53,084 nt of DNA, taken from the NCBI RefSeq assembly GCF_947286155.1, contig NZ_CAMYPD010000017.1, positions 1-53,084 on the forward strand, read 5' to 3'. Under the pieces are notes generated by a model. The model saw only the letters and a list, made by a program, of their open reading frames with translations, was not told the origin of the DNA and searched no databases. Positions 32,559-41,091 of the stretch are shown piece after piece. A program made the position numbers and the translations under genes. Every line of letters begins with the position of its first letter. Within the stretch, counting starts at the first letter, position 1. This DNA is from an uncultured Tessaracoccus sp. Its GTDB lineage: Bacteria > Actinomycetota > Actinomycetes > Propionibacteriales > Propionibacteriaceae.

Positions 32559-33383
32559 GTGTCCAAGTCACAAGATTTCCGGAAGGCCGCTGCAGATCAA
32601 GCTTCTGCCGCCGCCGAGTACGGACAGCAGGCACTGAAGGACGGCATGGAGCAGGCCCAGGGCTGGCTAAAGAAGGCCCAAAAGCAGGCCGGTCCAGCGT
32701 TGAAGGACGCGAAAGTTCGTTCCGCTGACTTTGCCGCACGCAAATTCGACGCCATCGAGCCGCACGTTCGTAATGCGCTCGACAAGGTGTCTCCAGCCGT
32801 TGACGCGGCCCGCAGCAAGGTGGCCGACGAGTTCCTGCCCCGAGTGTCGGAGTCGCTGCACAACGCCGCTGAGCATCCCCTCAAGGTGGCTGAGACCATC
32901 AAGCCGAAAAAGAAGAAGAGCGTCGGCAAGAGTATCGCGAAGTTCCTGGCCATCGGCGCCGTCGTCGCTGGCGTTGTGGCCGCAGTTCGACACTTCCTCG
33001 CACCGAAGGACGACGGCTGGACCGCCCACGAACCTTCACGCGCATACGTGAACAACAACGACACGTTCGCAACCGCCGCCAAGGTGAGCGAAACCCCGAA
33101 GCCCGCCGCTACCGACCCGTCTCCTGAAGACAAGGTTGAGCAGCCGGAGGGTCAGATGGTCGACGAGGGTGGCCCCGTTGTCGATGATGAGGCGAAGGAC
33201 GCCGTCGGCTCGGACTCCTACAAGGGTGACAACCCTCCCGAAGGGTTCATCATCAAGGGCAACGAGCGTTCTATGAAGTACCACGTTCCCGGCACCGGTG
33301 GCTACGAGCGCACCATCGCTGAAATCTGGTTCACTACTGAGGAGGCCGCGCAGGCGGCGGGCTTCACCAAGGCCCAGCGCTGA
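32559..33383 (+). CDS. Membrane protein with a C-terminal sunset-type domain
   Basis: A 274-residue protein. An N-terminal lysine/alanine-rich amphipathic helical region (1-120) leads to one membrane helix (about 126-142). An acidic, proline-rich linker follows, then a compact C-terminal motif G-F-I-I-K-G-N-E-R-S-M-K-Y-H-V-P-G with I-A-E-I-W-F and A-A-G-F. This short C-terminal unit (the sunset domain) recurs in many unrelated actinobacterial proteins. TGGAGG (32548-32552) is six bases before GTG 32559. Function is unknown; a cell-envelope role is likely. Confidence 0.75.
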   Translation: MSKSQDFRKAAADQASAAAEYGQQALKDGMEQAQGWLKKAQKQAGPALKDAKVRSADFAARKFDAIEPHVRNALDKVSPAVDAARSKVADEFLPRVSESLHNAAEHPLKVAETIKPKKKKSVGKSIAKFLAIGAVVAGVVAAVRHFLAPKDDGWTAHEPSRAYVNNNDTFATAAKVSETPKPAATDPSPEDKVEQPEGQMVDEGGPVVDDEAKDAVGSDSYKGDNPPEGFIIKGNERSMKYHVPGTGGYERTIAEIWFTTEEAAQAAGFTKAQR

Positions 33384-33404
33384 CCCGCTGTACTCACTCC
33401 CGAC

Positions 33405-33435
33405 GAGGGGCGTCGCTGTTCGAGCGGCGCCCCTC
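33405..33435 (+). terminator. Terminator after the sunset-domain gene
   Basis: Thirteen-base arms (33405-33417 and 33423-33435) pair with one G-T wobble around a 5-base loop, followed by a pyrimidine-rich run. Confidence 0.75.
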
Positions 33436-33527
33436 TCTCGTTCCCTGGCGGCTGCGTGTGCGCGAGTTTTCCACAGCTGGATGCTGACCCCTCGCCAATG
33501 CGCCCAGAGGGCTCTACTGTGCAAGGC

Positions 33528-34166
33528 ATGTGGGACGTTGCCGTTATCGCCACCGCCGTCGCTGTCGCAGCCTGGGTGCAGCGCCTCGTCGTGCCGAAGC
33601 TGCGGCAACCTCACGTGAGCGACGGCGAGGAGGCGCCTGACTTCACCAGGCTCGGGAGCATATCGAATCTCTTGTTGGTGCTCACCTTTGCCGCGCTGGG
33701 CGCTCTCGCAGCATGGCACACCTCAGTACCGGCGTGGCCGTGGCTGGGATACATCGCGCTCGGGGCGCCGTTAGTGGTCGTCGACCTTCGCACCACCTAC
33801 CTGCCCAATCAACTCATGTATCCGCTGTGGGTGGCGGTCGGCGTCGGCGTGGCGGCCAGCGCGATGACGGATGTGCGCATCGCGATTGCTGGTGTCGTGG
33901 GAGCGCTCGCGGGCTACGCGTGGTTTTGGTGCGTGTGGCGCATGTCCTCCACGTTCGGATTCGGCGATGTGCGTCTCGCCGCTGCGGCAGGCGCCGTCGC
34001 AGGGTTGACGGGTATGACGGGCTGGCTCACGTCATTGGTGATTGCGACGGCGATCGGCGCCGTCGCGGCAATCATCGCCCGTGCCAGCGGACGTATCGTG
34101 TTTCCCTACGGGCCGTGGCTCTGGTTGGGGCCCGTAGGAGCTGCCTGGTTACCTACTGGTTCGTGA
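33528..34166 (+). CDS. A24-type prepilin peptidase-like membrane protease
   Basis: A 212-residue integral membrane protein with about six helices. It keeps the two aspartates of the A24 family: D-L-R-T-T-Y-L-P-N near residue 84 and G-F-G-D near 145. These enzymes cleave type IV pilin leader peptides. The cysteine-rich methylase domain of full PilD is absent, as usual for short actinobacterial members. No pilin genes are nearby, so its substrate is unknown. TACTGT (33515-33520) is seven bases before ATG 33528. Its 3' end overlaps trpD tail to tail by 14 bases. Confidence 0.8.
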   Translation: MWDVAVIATAVAVAAWVQRLVVPKLRQPHVSDGEEAPDFTRLGSISNLLLVLTFAALGALAAWHTSVPAWPWLGYIALGAPLVVVDLRTTYLPNQLMYPLWVAVGVGVAASAMTDVRIAIAGVVGALAGYAWFWCVWRMSSTFGFGDVRLAAAAGAVAGLTGMTGWLTSLVIATAIGAVAAIIARASGRIVFPYGPWLWLGPVGAAWLPTGS

Positions 34167-35184
34167 GCTCAATCCACTGCTCGAGGTTCGTCTTCGCCTT
34201 ACCGGAGTCGACGGCCTCACGGGCAGCGTCCAGGTGGCGACGCACCTGCTCGCCGATGTCAGTGGCGAGGTCGACGCCCTCATACGCGAGCATCGCAGCG
34301 GCTGCGTTCAGCAAGACGATGTCGCGTACCGGGCCGGGCTTGCCGTCGACGAGTTCGCGCACCACCGCAGCGTTGTGTTCCGGAGGGCCACCCACCAAGT
34401 CGTGTGGAGCTGCCGGGGCAAGCCCCAACGCGAGCGGATCCAGCGACGTGTACCACACTCGCCCGTCTGCGACCGCCCACACGTCTGAGGGCGACGTGGT
34501 GGTGAGCTCGTCGAGGCCGTCGTACCCACGGAACACCAAGCCACGGCATCCGCGCCCCGCTAAGACCCGGGCCATGAGCGGAGCCATCTCGTCATCGGCC
34601 ACGCCGAGGGCGATTGCCTGCGGCTGCGCCGGGTTCGCTAACGGTCCGAGGAAGTTGAACGTCGTCTTGATGGCAAGCTGCTTGCGCACACCCGCAACGT
34701 TCTTCAATGCGCTGTGGTAGAGGGCAGCGAACAAGAACGCAATGTTGGTGTGATCCAGCACGCCCTGCTGCTTCGCCGGGTCCATCGAGATATTGACCCC
34801 GAGTGCTTCGAGGGTATCGGCGGTGCCGGACTGCGACGAGGCCGCACGCGATCCGTGCTTCACCACCTTGGCGCCGGCGGCTGCCGCGACGATGGCGGCC
34901 ATCGTCGAGATGTTGACGGTGTTGGCGCGGTCTCCCCCCGTGCCGACGATGTCTACCGCGTTGCAGTCGAGCGCCACGGGCTGAGCGTTGTCGAGCATCG
35001 CCTGGACGAGACCACGGATCTCATCTTCCGTCTCACCTTTGGCTCGGAGCGCGACGAGCAGTGCAGCGATCTGCACTTCGGAGGCGCGCCCACCCAAGAT
35101 CTCGTCGAGCGCCCACGTGGCAGCCTCTGTTTCAAGACCCTCGGAACGTACCAGGCCAGTGAGAATGTCGGGCCACGAGTACAT
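34153..35184 (-). CDS. trpD: Anthranilate phosphoribosyltransferase
   Basis: A 343-residue enzyme that joins anthranilate and PRPP in tryptophan synthesis. G-T-G-G-D-R-A-N-T-V-N-I-S-T, K-H-G-S-R-A-A-S-S and the D-E-M metal site are present. Its ATG shares a base with the stop of the receiver-like gene (TGATG). It is separate from other trp genes, the same isolated position as in mycobacteria next to ctaE. Confidence 0.94.
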   Translation of the reverse strand: MYSWPDILTGLVRSEGLETEAATWALDEILGGRASEVQIAALLVALRAKGETEDEIRGLVQAMLDNAQPVALDCNAVDIVGTGGDRANTVNISTMAAIVAAAAGAKVVKHGSRAASSQSGTADTLEALGVNISMDPAKQQGVLDHTNIAFLFAALYHSALKNVAGVRKQLAIKTTFNFLGPLANPAQPQAIALGVADDEMAPLMARVLAGRGCRGLVFRGYDGLDELTTTSPSDVWAVADGRVWYTSLDPLALGLAPAAPHDLVGGPPEHNAAVVRELVDGKPGPVRDIVLLNAAAAMLAYEGVDLATDIGEQVRRHLDAAREAVDSGKAKTNLEQWIELTNQ

Positions 35185-35591
35185 CAAGCGTTGGCCCCCA
35201 GCCTAGAGCGCAGCAGGTTCGCGGCCTGCGTCGGCATCGTGAACGGGTCGAGCGGGTACGGGGTGACCGCGTCGGCTCGCGACCAGGTGGCGAGCCAGGT
35301 GTCGCTGCTGCGGACGATGAGCAACATGACTGGCGGGCAATCGATGTACTCATCCTTAAGCTGGTAGGACAGCCCGAAGCCACCGGAAGGCTGCGCTTCC
35401 CCGTCGAGGATCACCAGCGAGTACTCGGTGTCCGAATCGAGGGCACGCAGCAGCGCAGCATGCGTAGCAACCTCGTGGATCTCGATCTCCGGCAAGTCGC
35501 TGGCCAGCTTCTTGCCCAGCGTGACGCGCACCTGCTCACGGGTGAGTCGGTTGTCGGAGTACACCAGCACCTTGGCGATGTTGTCAGTCAT
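35184..35591 (-). CDS. Atypical receiver-domain protein coupled to trpD
   Basis: A 135-residue single receiver-like domain. It has V-L-V-Y-S-D-N-R at the start, the expected aspartate in V-I-L-D-G-E and a V-M-L-L-I-V-R strand. The final lysine is replaced in T-P-Y-P-L-D-P-F, so phosphorylation signalling is probably lost or altered. There is no output domain. It overlaps ctaG by eight bases and trpD by one, forming the operon ctaG-receiver-trpD. Role unknown. Confidence 0.75.
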   Translation of the reverse strand: MTDNIAKVLVYSDNRLTREQVRVTLGKKLASDLPEIEIHEVATHAALLRALDSDTEYSLVILDGEAQPSGGFGLSYQLKDEYIDCPPVMLLIVRSSDTWLATWSRADAVTPYPLDPFTMPTQAANLLRSRLGANA

Positions 35592-36552
35592 CAGTTCCGT
35601 CCTTGGTGGATCGTTCGATCGTCTCGGCCGAGTCTAGCCCCTGTGCTGCCGCCTTGGCCGCACGAGCCCGCGCTTCTTCCCGATCGAGCGCCCGGTCAAT
35701 GCGTCGGGCCTCCTTGCGCGAGTCCTGAATCCACTTCACGAAGATCACGATCATGCCTGCGAACATCGTGAGGTCGCCGGTAGCCCACATGAGCGCTCCA
35801 GCCCACGTCTGGTCGTCGAGCGGGCTGAGCCCCCAGTCACGCTCGAAGGCGAGGTACCACTCCTCCGCGATGAGCTTCTTCGAGCCGAGGATGATCACCC
35901 CAATCCACGCGTGGAACGGCATGGGAAGAATAAACATCACGATGCGCAGTGGGTAGGGAATGCGGTACGGGTGCGGGTCAGGGCTCAGCAGCGGCATGAA
36001 GAACAAACAGCCGATGACCACCATGTAGATGTGCAGGAAATCGTGATGGAACGAGTTGCGCAGCGTGAGGTCGTACCAATCCGTGAGGTACAGCATGAAC
36101 TGCAGCGAGATCATGAGCCCCAGCGTGAGCCCAGGAAAGAGCAGCACCTTCGCAACTTTGCTGTGCAGCACCTTCAACAGCACGTCGCGCGCGCCGTGCG
36201 GCAGGGTTCGCAGTGCGAGCGTGATAGGTGCGCTCGCGACGAGGAACACCGGCGCGATCATGTTGAGCACCATGTGCTGGATCATGTGTGTCCAGAACAA
36301 CACGGTGTCGTAGACGCCGAGGAAGCTGAAAATAGAGAAGGCGATGAGCCCTTGTCCGAAGAGGAACGACGCGGTCCTCCACCCGGACCATCGGTCGCCG
36401 CGTTTGTGCAGTATCCGCACTCCCCACAGGTAACTCGCCACCATGATCGTCAGCGAGAGCACCACCCACCACGGGAAGTCCCATTGGGTGAGGTATGCCC
36501 AGCCTCTCAGAGGCGTGATGGCGTCGTCTGGGGTTGCGTGAAGAGGAAGCAA
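35584..36552 (-). CDS. ctaG: CtaG/Caa3-type cytochrome c oxidase assembly protein
   Basis: A 322-residue protein with about seven membrane helices and conserved histidines (H-M-I-Q-H-M-V-L-N, H-D-F-L-H-I-Y). This family helps deliver copper to the aa3 oxidase. The C-terminal tail is basic and charged. It is divergent from ctaE. The TTG start at 36552 is the only reasonable one in the frame, but a TATAAC box lies only a few bases upstream, so start and promoter remain unsettled. Confidence 0.85.
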   Translation of the reverse strand: MLPLHATPDDAITPLRGWAYLTQWDFPWWVVLSLTIMVASYLWGVRILHKRGDRWSGWRTASFLFGQGLIAFSIFSFLGVYDTVLFWTHMIQHMVLNMIAPVFLVASAPITLALRTLPHGARDVLLKVLHSKVAKVLLFPGLTLGLMISLQFMLYLTDWYDLTLRNSFHHDFLHIYMVVIGCLFFMPLLSPDPHPYRIPYPLRIVMFILPMPFHAWIGVIILGSKKLIAEEWYLAFERDWGLSPLDDQTWAGALMWATGDLTMFAGMIVIFVKWIQDSRKEARRIDRALDREEARARAAKAAAQGLDSAETIERSTKDGTDD

Positions 36553-36662
36553 AGTTATAGGCCTCGCGTGGGTGAGGTGCGTGTCATTGTGGCAAAAGGT
36601 TATCGCTCATTTTCAGCCGGGGTCACCTAACGACGTGACGTGACGCACTTTTACGGCAATAA

Positions 36663-36676
36663 TGACCACGTGGTCA
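36663..36676. promoter_or_regulatory. 14-bp perfect palindrome at the ctaE start
   Basis: The sequence tgaccacgtggtca spans the proposed GTG start of ctaE (36670). Such a dyad at a leaderless start could be an operator for ctaE-qcrCAB. AATAAT (36658-36663) just before it is the likely -10 box. Confidence 0.4.
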
Positions 36677-37368
36677 CGAATGCAGCATCCAAGGAACCGA
36701 CGGCAATCCCGTCTGGCGCCTTGCACGAAGTCTCCCCGTCCAGGCTGAACTCGCCCAAGGGGCGCCCCGACATGGTGTCGGTTGGCGTGTGGGTGTGGTT
36801 GTCCAGCGAGCTGATGTTCTTCGCGGCGTTGTTCGCCGCGTACTTCATGCTTCGCAACACGACGAATGAACTTGCGGCCTCCCCCGAGACAGCCATGTGG
36901 TACACCGAGTCGTCACACCACGATGTGACGTTCGCGTCCATCAACACGGCCATCTTGGTGTTGAGCTCGTTCTTCTGCCAGTTCGCAGCCAACGCGGCCA
37001 GTGCAGGCCGCGTGAATGGTTCGTGGGTGAACCCCATGAAGATGGGCATGCGCCAGGGCTTCATCATCACTGCGTTCCTGGGCACGGTATTCATCTCCGG
37101 GCAGGTGTGGGAGTACTTCAACCTGTTCTCTGAGGGTTTCACCATTCAAACCAACCAGTACTGGTCTGCATTCTTCCTCGCCACCGGCTTTCACGGACTC
37201 CACGTCCTGGGCGGCATCATCGCCTTCTGGTACGTGCTCGCCCGTTCGTACATGACCCGCACGCACACCCACGAGCAAACGGTCGGCGCCCACGTCGTGT
37301 CCTACTACTGGCACTTCGTGGACGTCATCTGGATCGTCTTGTTCGGCGTGATCTACTTCCTCCGCTGA
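36670..37368 (+). CDS. ctaE: Cytochrome c oxidase subunit III
   Basis: A 232-residue, five-helix subunit of the aa3 terminal oxidase. The start of the conserved part, R-P-D-M-V-S-V-G-V-W-V-W-L-S-S-E, is the actinobacterial pattern. Histidines in G-F-H-G-L-H-V and Y-Y-W-H-F-V-D-V are kept. GTG 36670 with AATAAT six bases upstream gives an N-terminus of normal length; GTG 36640 is an alternative that adds ten residues. It leads the ctaE-qcrC-qcrA-qcrB operon. Confidence 0.92.
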   Translation: MVTNAASKEPTAIPSGALHEVSPSRLNSPKGRPDMVSVGVWVWLSSELMFFAALFAAYFMLRNTTNELAASPETAMWYTESSHHDVTFASINTAILVLSSFFCQFAANAASAGRVNGSWVNPMKMGMRQGFIITAFLGTVFISGQVWEYFNLFSEGFTIQTNQYWSAFFLATGFHGLHVLGGIIAFWYVLARSYMTRTHTHEQTVGAHVVSYYWHFVDVIWIVLFGVIYFLR

Positions 37369-37387
37369 CGGAATCAGGAGCATCGTC

Positions 37388-38188
37388 TTGAGCACTCAAC
37401 GCAAGCGCAACCGCAAGGCCTCCGCCCGCCCCTGGCTGCTGATCGTGGCTCTGCTCGTCGTCGGCGTCGCATACGCGTCGGTAGCACCCGCGCCGAGCTC
37501 TGCGGATACGCAGATGACCCAGCAAATCGCCGAGGGCAAGGCCATCTTTGAAACCTCGTGTGCGTCCTGCCACGGCTTGAACGGTGAAGGGCTCTCCCGC
37601 GGCCCGTCGCTGATCGGCGTCGGCGCCGCATCCGTCGACTTCCAGATGGGCACCGGACGTATGCCGGCTGTCAAGGAAGAGGCACAGATCCCATCAAAAC
37701 AGGTGGTCTACACTCAGGAGCAGATCGACGCCGTCGCGGCCTACGTCGCCTCGCTCGGCCCCGGCCCCGCGATCCCTGAGAAGAGCCAGTACGACCCCGA
37801 AGGGCTCACCGAAGAGGAAATCGCGCACGGCGGCTCGCTGTTCCGCGCCAACTGCTCCGCCTGCCACGGCATCATTGGCGGCGGCGGCGCTATGCCCGAG
37901 GGTAAGAAGGCACCAAACCTGTCGAAGACCAGCTCCGTGCACATCTGGGAGGCTGTGCGCTCTGGCCCGCAGCAGATGCCCACGTTCAGCAAGGAAGTGC
38001 TCAACGACGACGATGTGCGCGCCATCATCGGCTACTTGGACGAGGTACACGAGCAGCCTCGCTATGGCGGCCTCGGCATGGGCGACAATGGCCCGGTTAG
38101 CGAAGGTCTGTGGATCTTCATTCTCGGCATCGGCGGGCTATCCATTGCCGCCGGCTGGATTGCGAAGAAGGGAGCTCGCGCCCGATGA
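37388..38188 (+). CDS. qcrC: Diheme cytochrome c subunit of the bcc complex
   Basis: A 266-residue protein. The N-terminal anchor (about 13-35) is followed by two cytochrome c folds with C-A-S-C-H near 58 and C-S-A-C-H near 156, and by a C-terminal membrane helix. This fused diheme cytochrome replaces soluble cytochrome c in actinobacteria and passes electrons straight to the aa3 oxidase. The start is TTG with AGGAG upstream; the end overlaps qcrA by four bases. Confidence 0.95.
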   Translation: MSTQRKRNRKASARPWLLIVALLVVGVAYASVAPAPSSADTQMTQQIAEGKAIFETSCASCHGLNGEGLSRGPSLIGVGAASVDFQMGTGRMPAVKEEAQIPSKQVVYTQEQIDAVAAYVASLGPGPAIPEKSQYDPEGLTEEEIAHGGSLFRANCSACHGIIGGGGAMPEGKKAPNLSKTSSVHIWEAVRSGPQQMPTFSKEVLNDDDVRAIIGYLDEVHEQPRYGGLGMGDNGPVSEGLWIFILGIGGLSIAAGWIAKKGARAR

Positions 38189-39312
38189 GCAACAATCACC
38201 CCGTAGTAGACCCGACGACCGACCACGTCGTCGACAACCCGGGCATTGAGGAGCACGTCGAGCGTTACACCGACGTCGACAAGGGCGCCGGCAACCGCGC
38301 GTACGGTGCCATCTTGATGATGCTCGCAGCGGTCCCAGTGCTGGCCATCTGCAACCTCGTGATCTACTTTGCTGTCCCCCGCGGCACCCAGCTCAACATC
38401 GAATTTGCGGGAGTGAGCTTCCTGCACGCGAACGCCCACAACGTCGGATTGGGGCTCACCCTCGGCCTGGGCATCCTGCTCATCGGGCTCGCTGTCGTGC
38501 AGTGGGCGCGTGCGCTCATGGGCGACCACGAGATCCAGGAAGAACGCCACTCGGCCTCGTCGGATGAGGACACCCGACAGGCCGCCATCGAGGTGTTCAA
38601 CCAGGGCGTTGAGGAATCGAACATTAAGCGCCGCCCGCTTATCCTCGGTGCGCTCGGCGGCGCCATCGGCTTCGCGGCCCTCCCCGCCGTCGTGACCCTT
38701 GCCGACATGGGCCCCTGGCCGACGAGCAAGCACCGCAAGGAAACCATCGAGAAGACCCTGTTCGCCGCCGCGCCGGAGAAGGAAGTCATGCTCGTCAACG
38801 ACGAGACCTGGCGCCCCATCAAAGCCTCCGACCTCGAGATCGGGCAGCTGGTCAACGCTGAACCGTCGAACCTGCACGGCTGGGTTGACGAGGACGGCAA
38901 GCACCACGACGAGGACGCCCTGCACGGCACCGAAGGCCATCAGGAGAAGGCCAAGGCCGCCATCGTGATCGTGCGGATGGATCCGAACGACATCAAGATC
39001 CCCGAATCCCGCAAGGACTGGCACGTCTCCGGCATCCTGGCGTACTCGAAGATCTGCACCCACGTCGGCTGCCCCATCTCGCTGTGGGAACGCCAGACGC
39101 ACCATCTGCTGTGCCCGTGCCACCAGTCCACCTTCGACCTCGGCAACTCCGGCGTCGTCGTGTTCGGACCAGCGGCCCGCGCGCTACCCCAGCTCCCCAT
39201 CACGGTGAACGACGACGGCTACCTCGTCGCCCGTGGTGACTTCACCGTTCCCGTCGGCCCGAGCTACTTCGAGCGCGACTCCCGCCACGACTACAAGGAT
39301 GGTGACCAGTGA
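38185..39312 (+). CDS. qcrA: Rieske iron-sulfur subunit of the bcc complex
   Basis: A 375-residue protein with three N-terminal membrane helices (about 35-58, 75-100, 150-172), typical of actinobacterial QcrA, and a Rieske fold. The 2Fe-2S ligands are in C-T-H-V-G-C near 290 and C-P-C-H-Q-S near 310. It takes electrons from menaquinol and feeds cytochrome c. ATG 38185 overlaps the qcrC stop (ATGA), and its own stop overlaps qcrB. Confidence 0.95.
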   Translation: MSNNHPVVDPTTDHVVDNPGIEEHVERYTDVDKGAGNRAYGAILMMLAAVPVLAICNLVIYFAVPRGTQLNIEFAGVSFLHANAHNVGLGLTLGLGILLIGLAVVQWARALMGDHEIQEERHSASSDEDTRQAAIEVFNQGVEESNIKRRPLILGALGGAIGFAALPAVVTLADMGPWPTSKHRKETIEKTLFAAAPEKEVMLVNDETWRPIKASDLEIGQLVNAEPSNLHGWVDEDGKHHDEDALHGTEGHQEKAKAAIVIVRMDPNDIKIPESRKDWHVSGILAYSKICTHVGCPISLWERQTHHLLCPCHQSTFDLGNSGVVVFGPAARALPQLPITVNDDGYLVARGDFTVPVGPSYFERDSRHDYKDGDQ

Positions 39313-41000
39313 TGGCCAAGCCCACCACCATGACGGTTGAGGACGAGGCCAGCACGAACCTCGAGCCGCGTCCTGCCGAGCACTCGACCAAGCACCCCGC
39401 TGGCGGGCTGGCGGACTGGGCTGACCAGCGCATGGGCCTCGGCAAGATCGCCAAGTTCGGCCTGCGCAAGGTCTTCCCCGACCACTGGAGCTTCCTCCTG
39501 GGCGAGATCGCGCTCTACACCTTTATCATCTGCCTACTGACCGGCGTGTTCCTCACCATCTGGTTCAAGCCGTCGATGGCCGAGGTCATCTACGACGGCT
39601 CCTACCAGCCGATGAAGGGTGTGGCCATCTCCCAGGCCTTCGAGTCGACGCTGAACATCAGCTTCGACGTGCGAGGCGGCCTCCTGCTGCGCCAGGTGCA
39701 TCACTGGTCGGCACTGCTGTTCGTCGCCGCTGCGACGGTGCACGCGCTGCGCGTGTTCTTCACCGGCGCGTTCCGCAAGCCGCGTGAGATCAACTGGCTC
39801 ATTGGCGTCGGTCTGCTGGGCCTGTCGCTGCTCGCAGGCTTCTCCGGCTACTCGCTGCCCGACGACCTGCTGTCTGGCACCGGCCTACGCTTCGCCGACG
39901 GCCTCATCCGGTCGATTCCCCTCGTGGGCACCTGGGTGGAGTTCTTCCTCTTCAACGGCGAGTTCCCCGGCGACATGATCATCTCGCGCCTGTACATGGC
40001 GCACATTCTGCTGATCCCTGGCCTCCTGCTCGCGCTCATCGGCGCGCACATGACGCTGCTGGTGTACCACAAGCACACCCAGTACCCCGGCCCCGGCCGC
40101 ACGCAGAACAATGTCGTCGGCTACCCCATGTTCCCCGTCTACGCGGCGAAAGCTGGCGGTTTCTTCTTCATCGTCTTCGGCACGATGGTGCTGTTCGGCG
40201 GCCTCTTCCAGATCAACCCCGTGTGGCTCTACGGTCCGTACGACCCAGCCAAGGTGACCGCCGGTTCCCAGCCAGACTGGTACATGGGCTTCGCGGAGGG
40301 CTTCGTGCGCATCATGCCCAACTGGGAGTGGCACATCGGCCACACCACGTGGAGCTGGAACGTGTTCATCCCTGGCGTGGGCGGGCTCACCGTATTGTTC
40401 ACGCTGCTGGCGTTGTGGCCATTCGTGGAACGCTGGATCACGGGCGACGACCGCGAGCACCACATCCTCGACCGCCCGCGCAATGCCCCGACACGCACCG
40501 CGCTCGGCGTGGCCGGCATGACGGCGTACGCAGTGATGTGGCTGGGTGGATCGAACGACATCATTGCTATCCGCTTCAACCTCAACCTGAATGCGATCAC
40601 GATTGCCCTGCAGTGGCTGCTGTTCATCGGCCCCATCGTGGCGTTCATCGTGACCAAGCGCGTGTGTCTGTCGCTGCAGCGCAGCGACCGCGAGCGTGTC
40701 CTGCATGGCTCCGAGTCGGGCCAGATCGTCCGCACACCGGAGGGCCGTTACTACGAGGACCATGTCGAGATCTCGCAGGGTGAGGCCTACGCGCTCACCC
40801 AGCACGCGCAGTACCAGCCAGTGGAAGCCGACGACGGCACCTCACCGCTCGGTGTTGAGGGCCCGCCGAAAGTCTCGAAGTTCCGTGCGGCCATCTCGAG
40901 GTGGTATCTCGGTCACGACATTCCGAAGCCCACGCGCAACGAGATCGAGGACGCGCATCACGACGATGACGATTCAGATGCGCCGGCGCTAGAGCGCTGA
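39312..41000 (+). CDS. qcrB: Cytochrome b subunit of the bcc complex
   Basis: A 562-residue menaquinol-oxidising subunit with eight to nine membrane helices. It has heme-ligand histidines in L-R-Q-V-H-H-W and the second helix pair, and the actinobacterial P-D-W-Y-M-G-F variant of the quinol-site loop. The 120-residue charged C-terminal extension is usual in this phylum. ATG 39312 shares a base with the qcrA stop. It is the last gene of the ctaE-qcrCAB operon and is followed by a strong terminator. Confidence 0.95.
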   Translation: MAKPTTMTVEDEASTNLEPRPAEHSTKHPAGGLADWADQRMGLGKIAKFGLRKVFPDHWSFLLGEIALYTFIICLLTGVFLTIWFKPSMAEVIYDGSYQPMKGVAISQAFESTLNISFDVRGGLLLRQVHHWSALLFVAAATVHALRVFFTGAFRKPREINWLIGVGLLGLSLLAGFSGYSLPDDLLSGTGLRFADGLIRSIPLVGTWVEFFLFNGEFPGDMIISRLYMAHILLIPGLLLALIGAHMTLLVYHKHTQYPGPGRTQNNVVGYPMFPVYAAKAGGFFFIVFGTMVLFGGLFQINPVWLYGPYDPAKVTAGSQPDWYMGFAEGFVRIMPNWEWHIGHTTWSWNVFIPGVGGLTVLFTLLALWPFVERWITGDDREHHILDRPRNAPTRTALGVAGMTAYAVMWLGGSNDIIAIRFNLNLNAITIALQWLLFIGPIVAFIVTKRVCLSLQRSDRERVLHGSESGQIVRTPEGRYYEDHVEISQGEAYALTQHAQYQPVEADDGTSPLGVEGPPKVSKFRAAISRWYLGHDIPKPTRNEIEDAHHDDDDSDAPALER

Positions 41001-41016
41001 GGCATTCCGTCTGCAC

Positions 41017-41064
41017 GATAGATCAGGTTCGTGGCGGGTAGACCCGCCACGAACCTGATCTATC
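41017..41064 (+). terminator. 22-bp perfect terminator hairpin after qcrB
   Basis: Arms 41017-41038 and 41043-41064 are exact inverted repeats with a 4-base loop and a T-rich tail (41065-41071). It ends the respiratory operon just before the guaB1 promoter. Confidence 0.85.
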
Positions 41065-41078
41065 TTTGTCTGCGCTGC

Positions 41079-41084
41079 CATAAT
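41079..41084 (+). promoter_or_regulatory. Leaderless -10 box of guaB1
   Basis: CATAAT ends seven bases before GTG 41092. The choice of this GTG matches the M-R-F-L start known for the mycobacterial protein. Confidence 0.6.
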
Positions 41085-41091
41085 GGGCAGC

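Noticed and set aside
3085..41064. The perfect hairpins at 3085-3122 and 41017-41064 as copies of one mobile repeat
   Set aside because: Their sequences are unrelated and each directly follows a stop codon, so ordinary terminators explain them.
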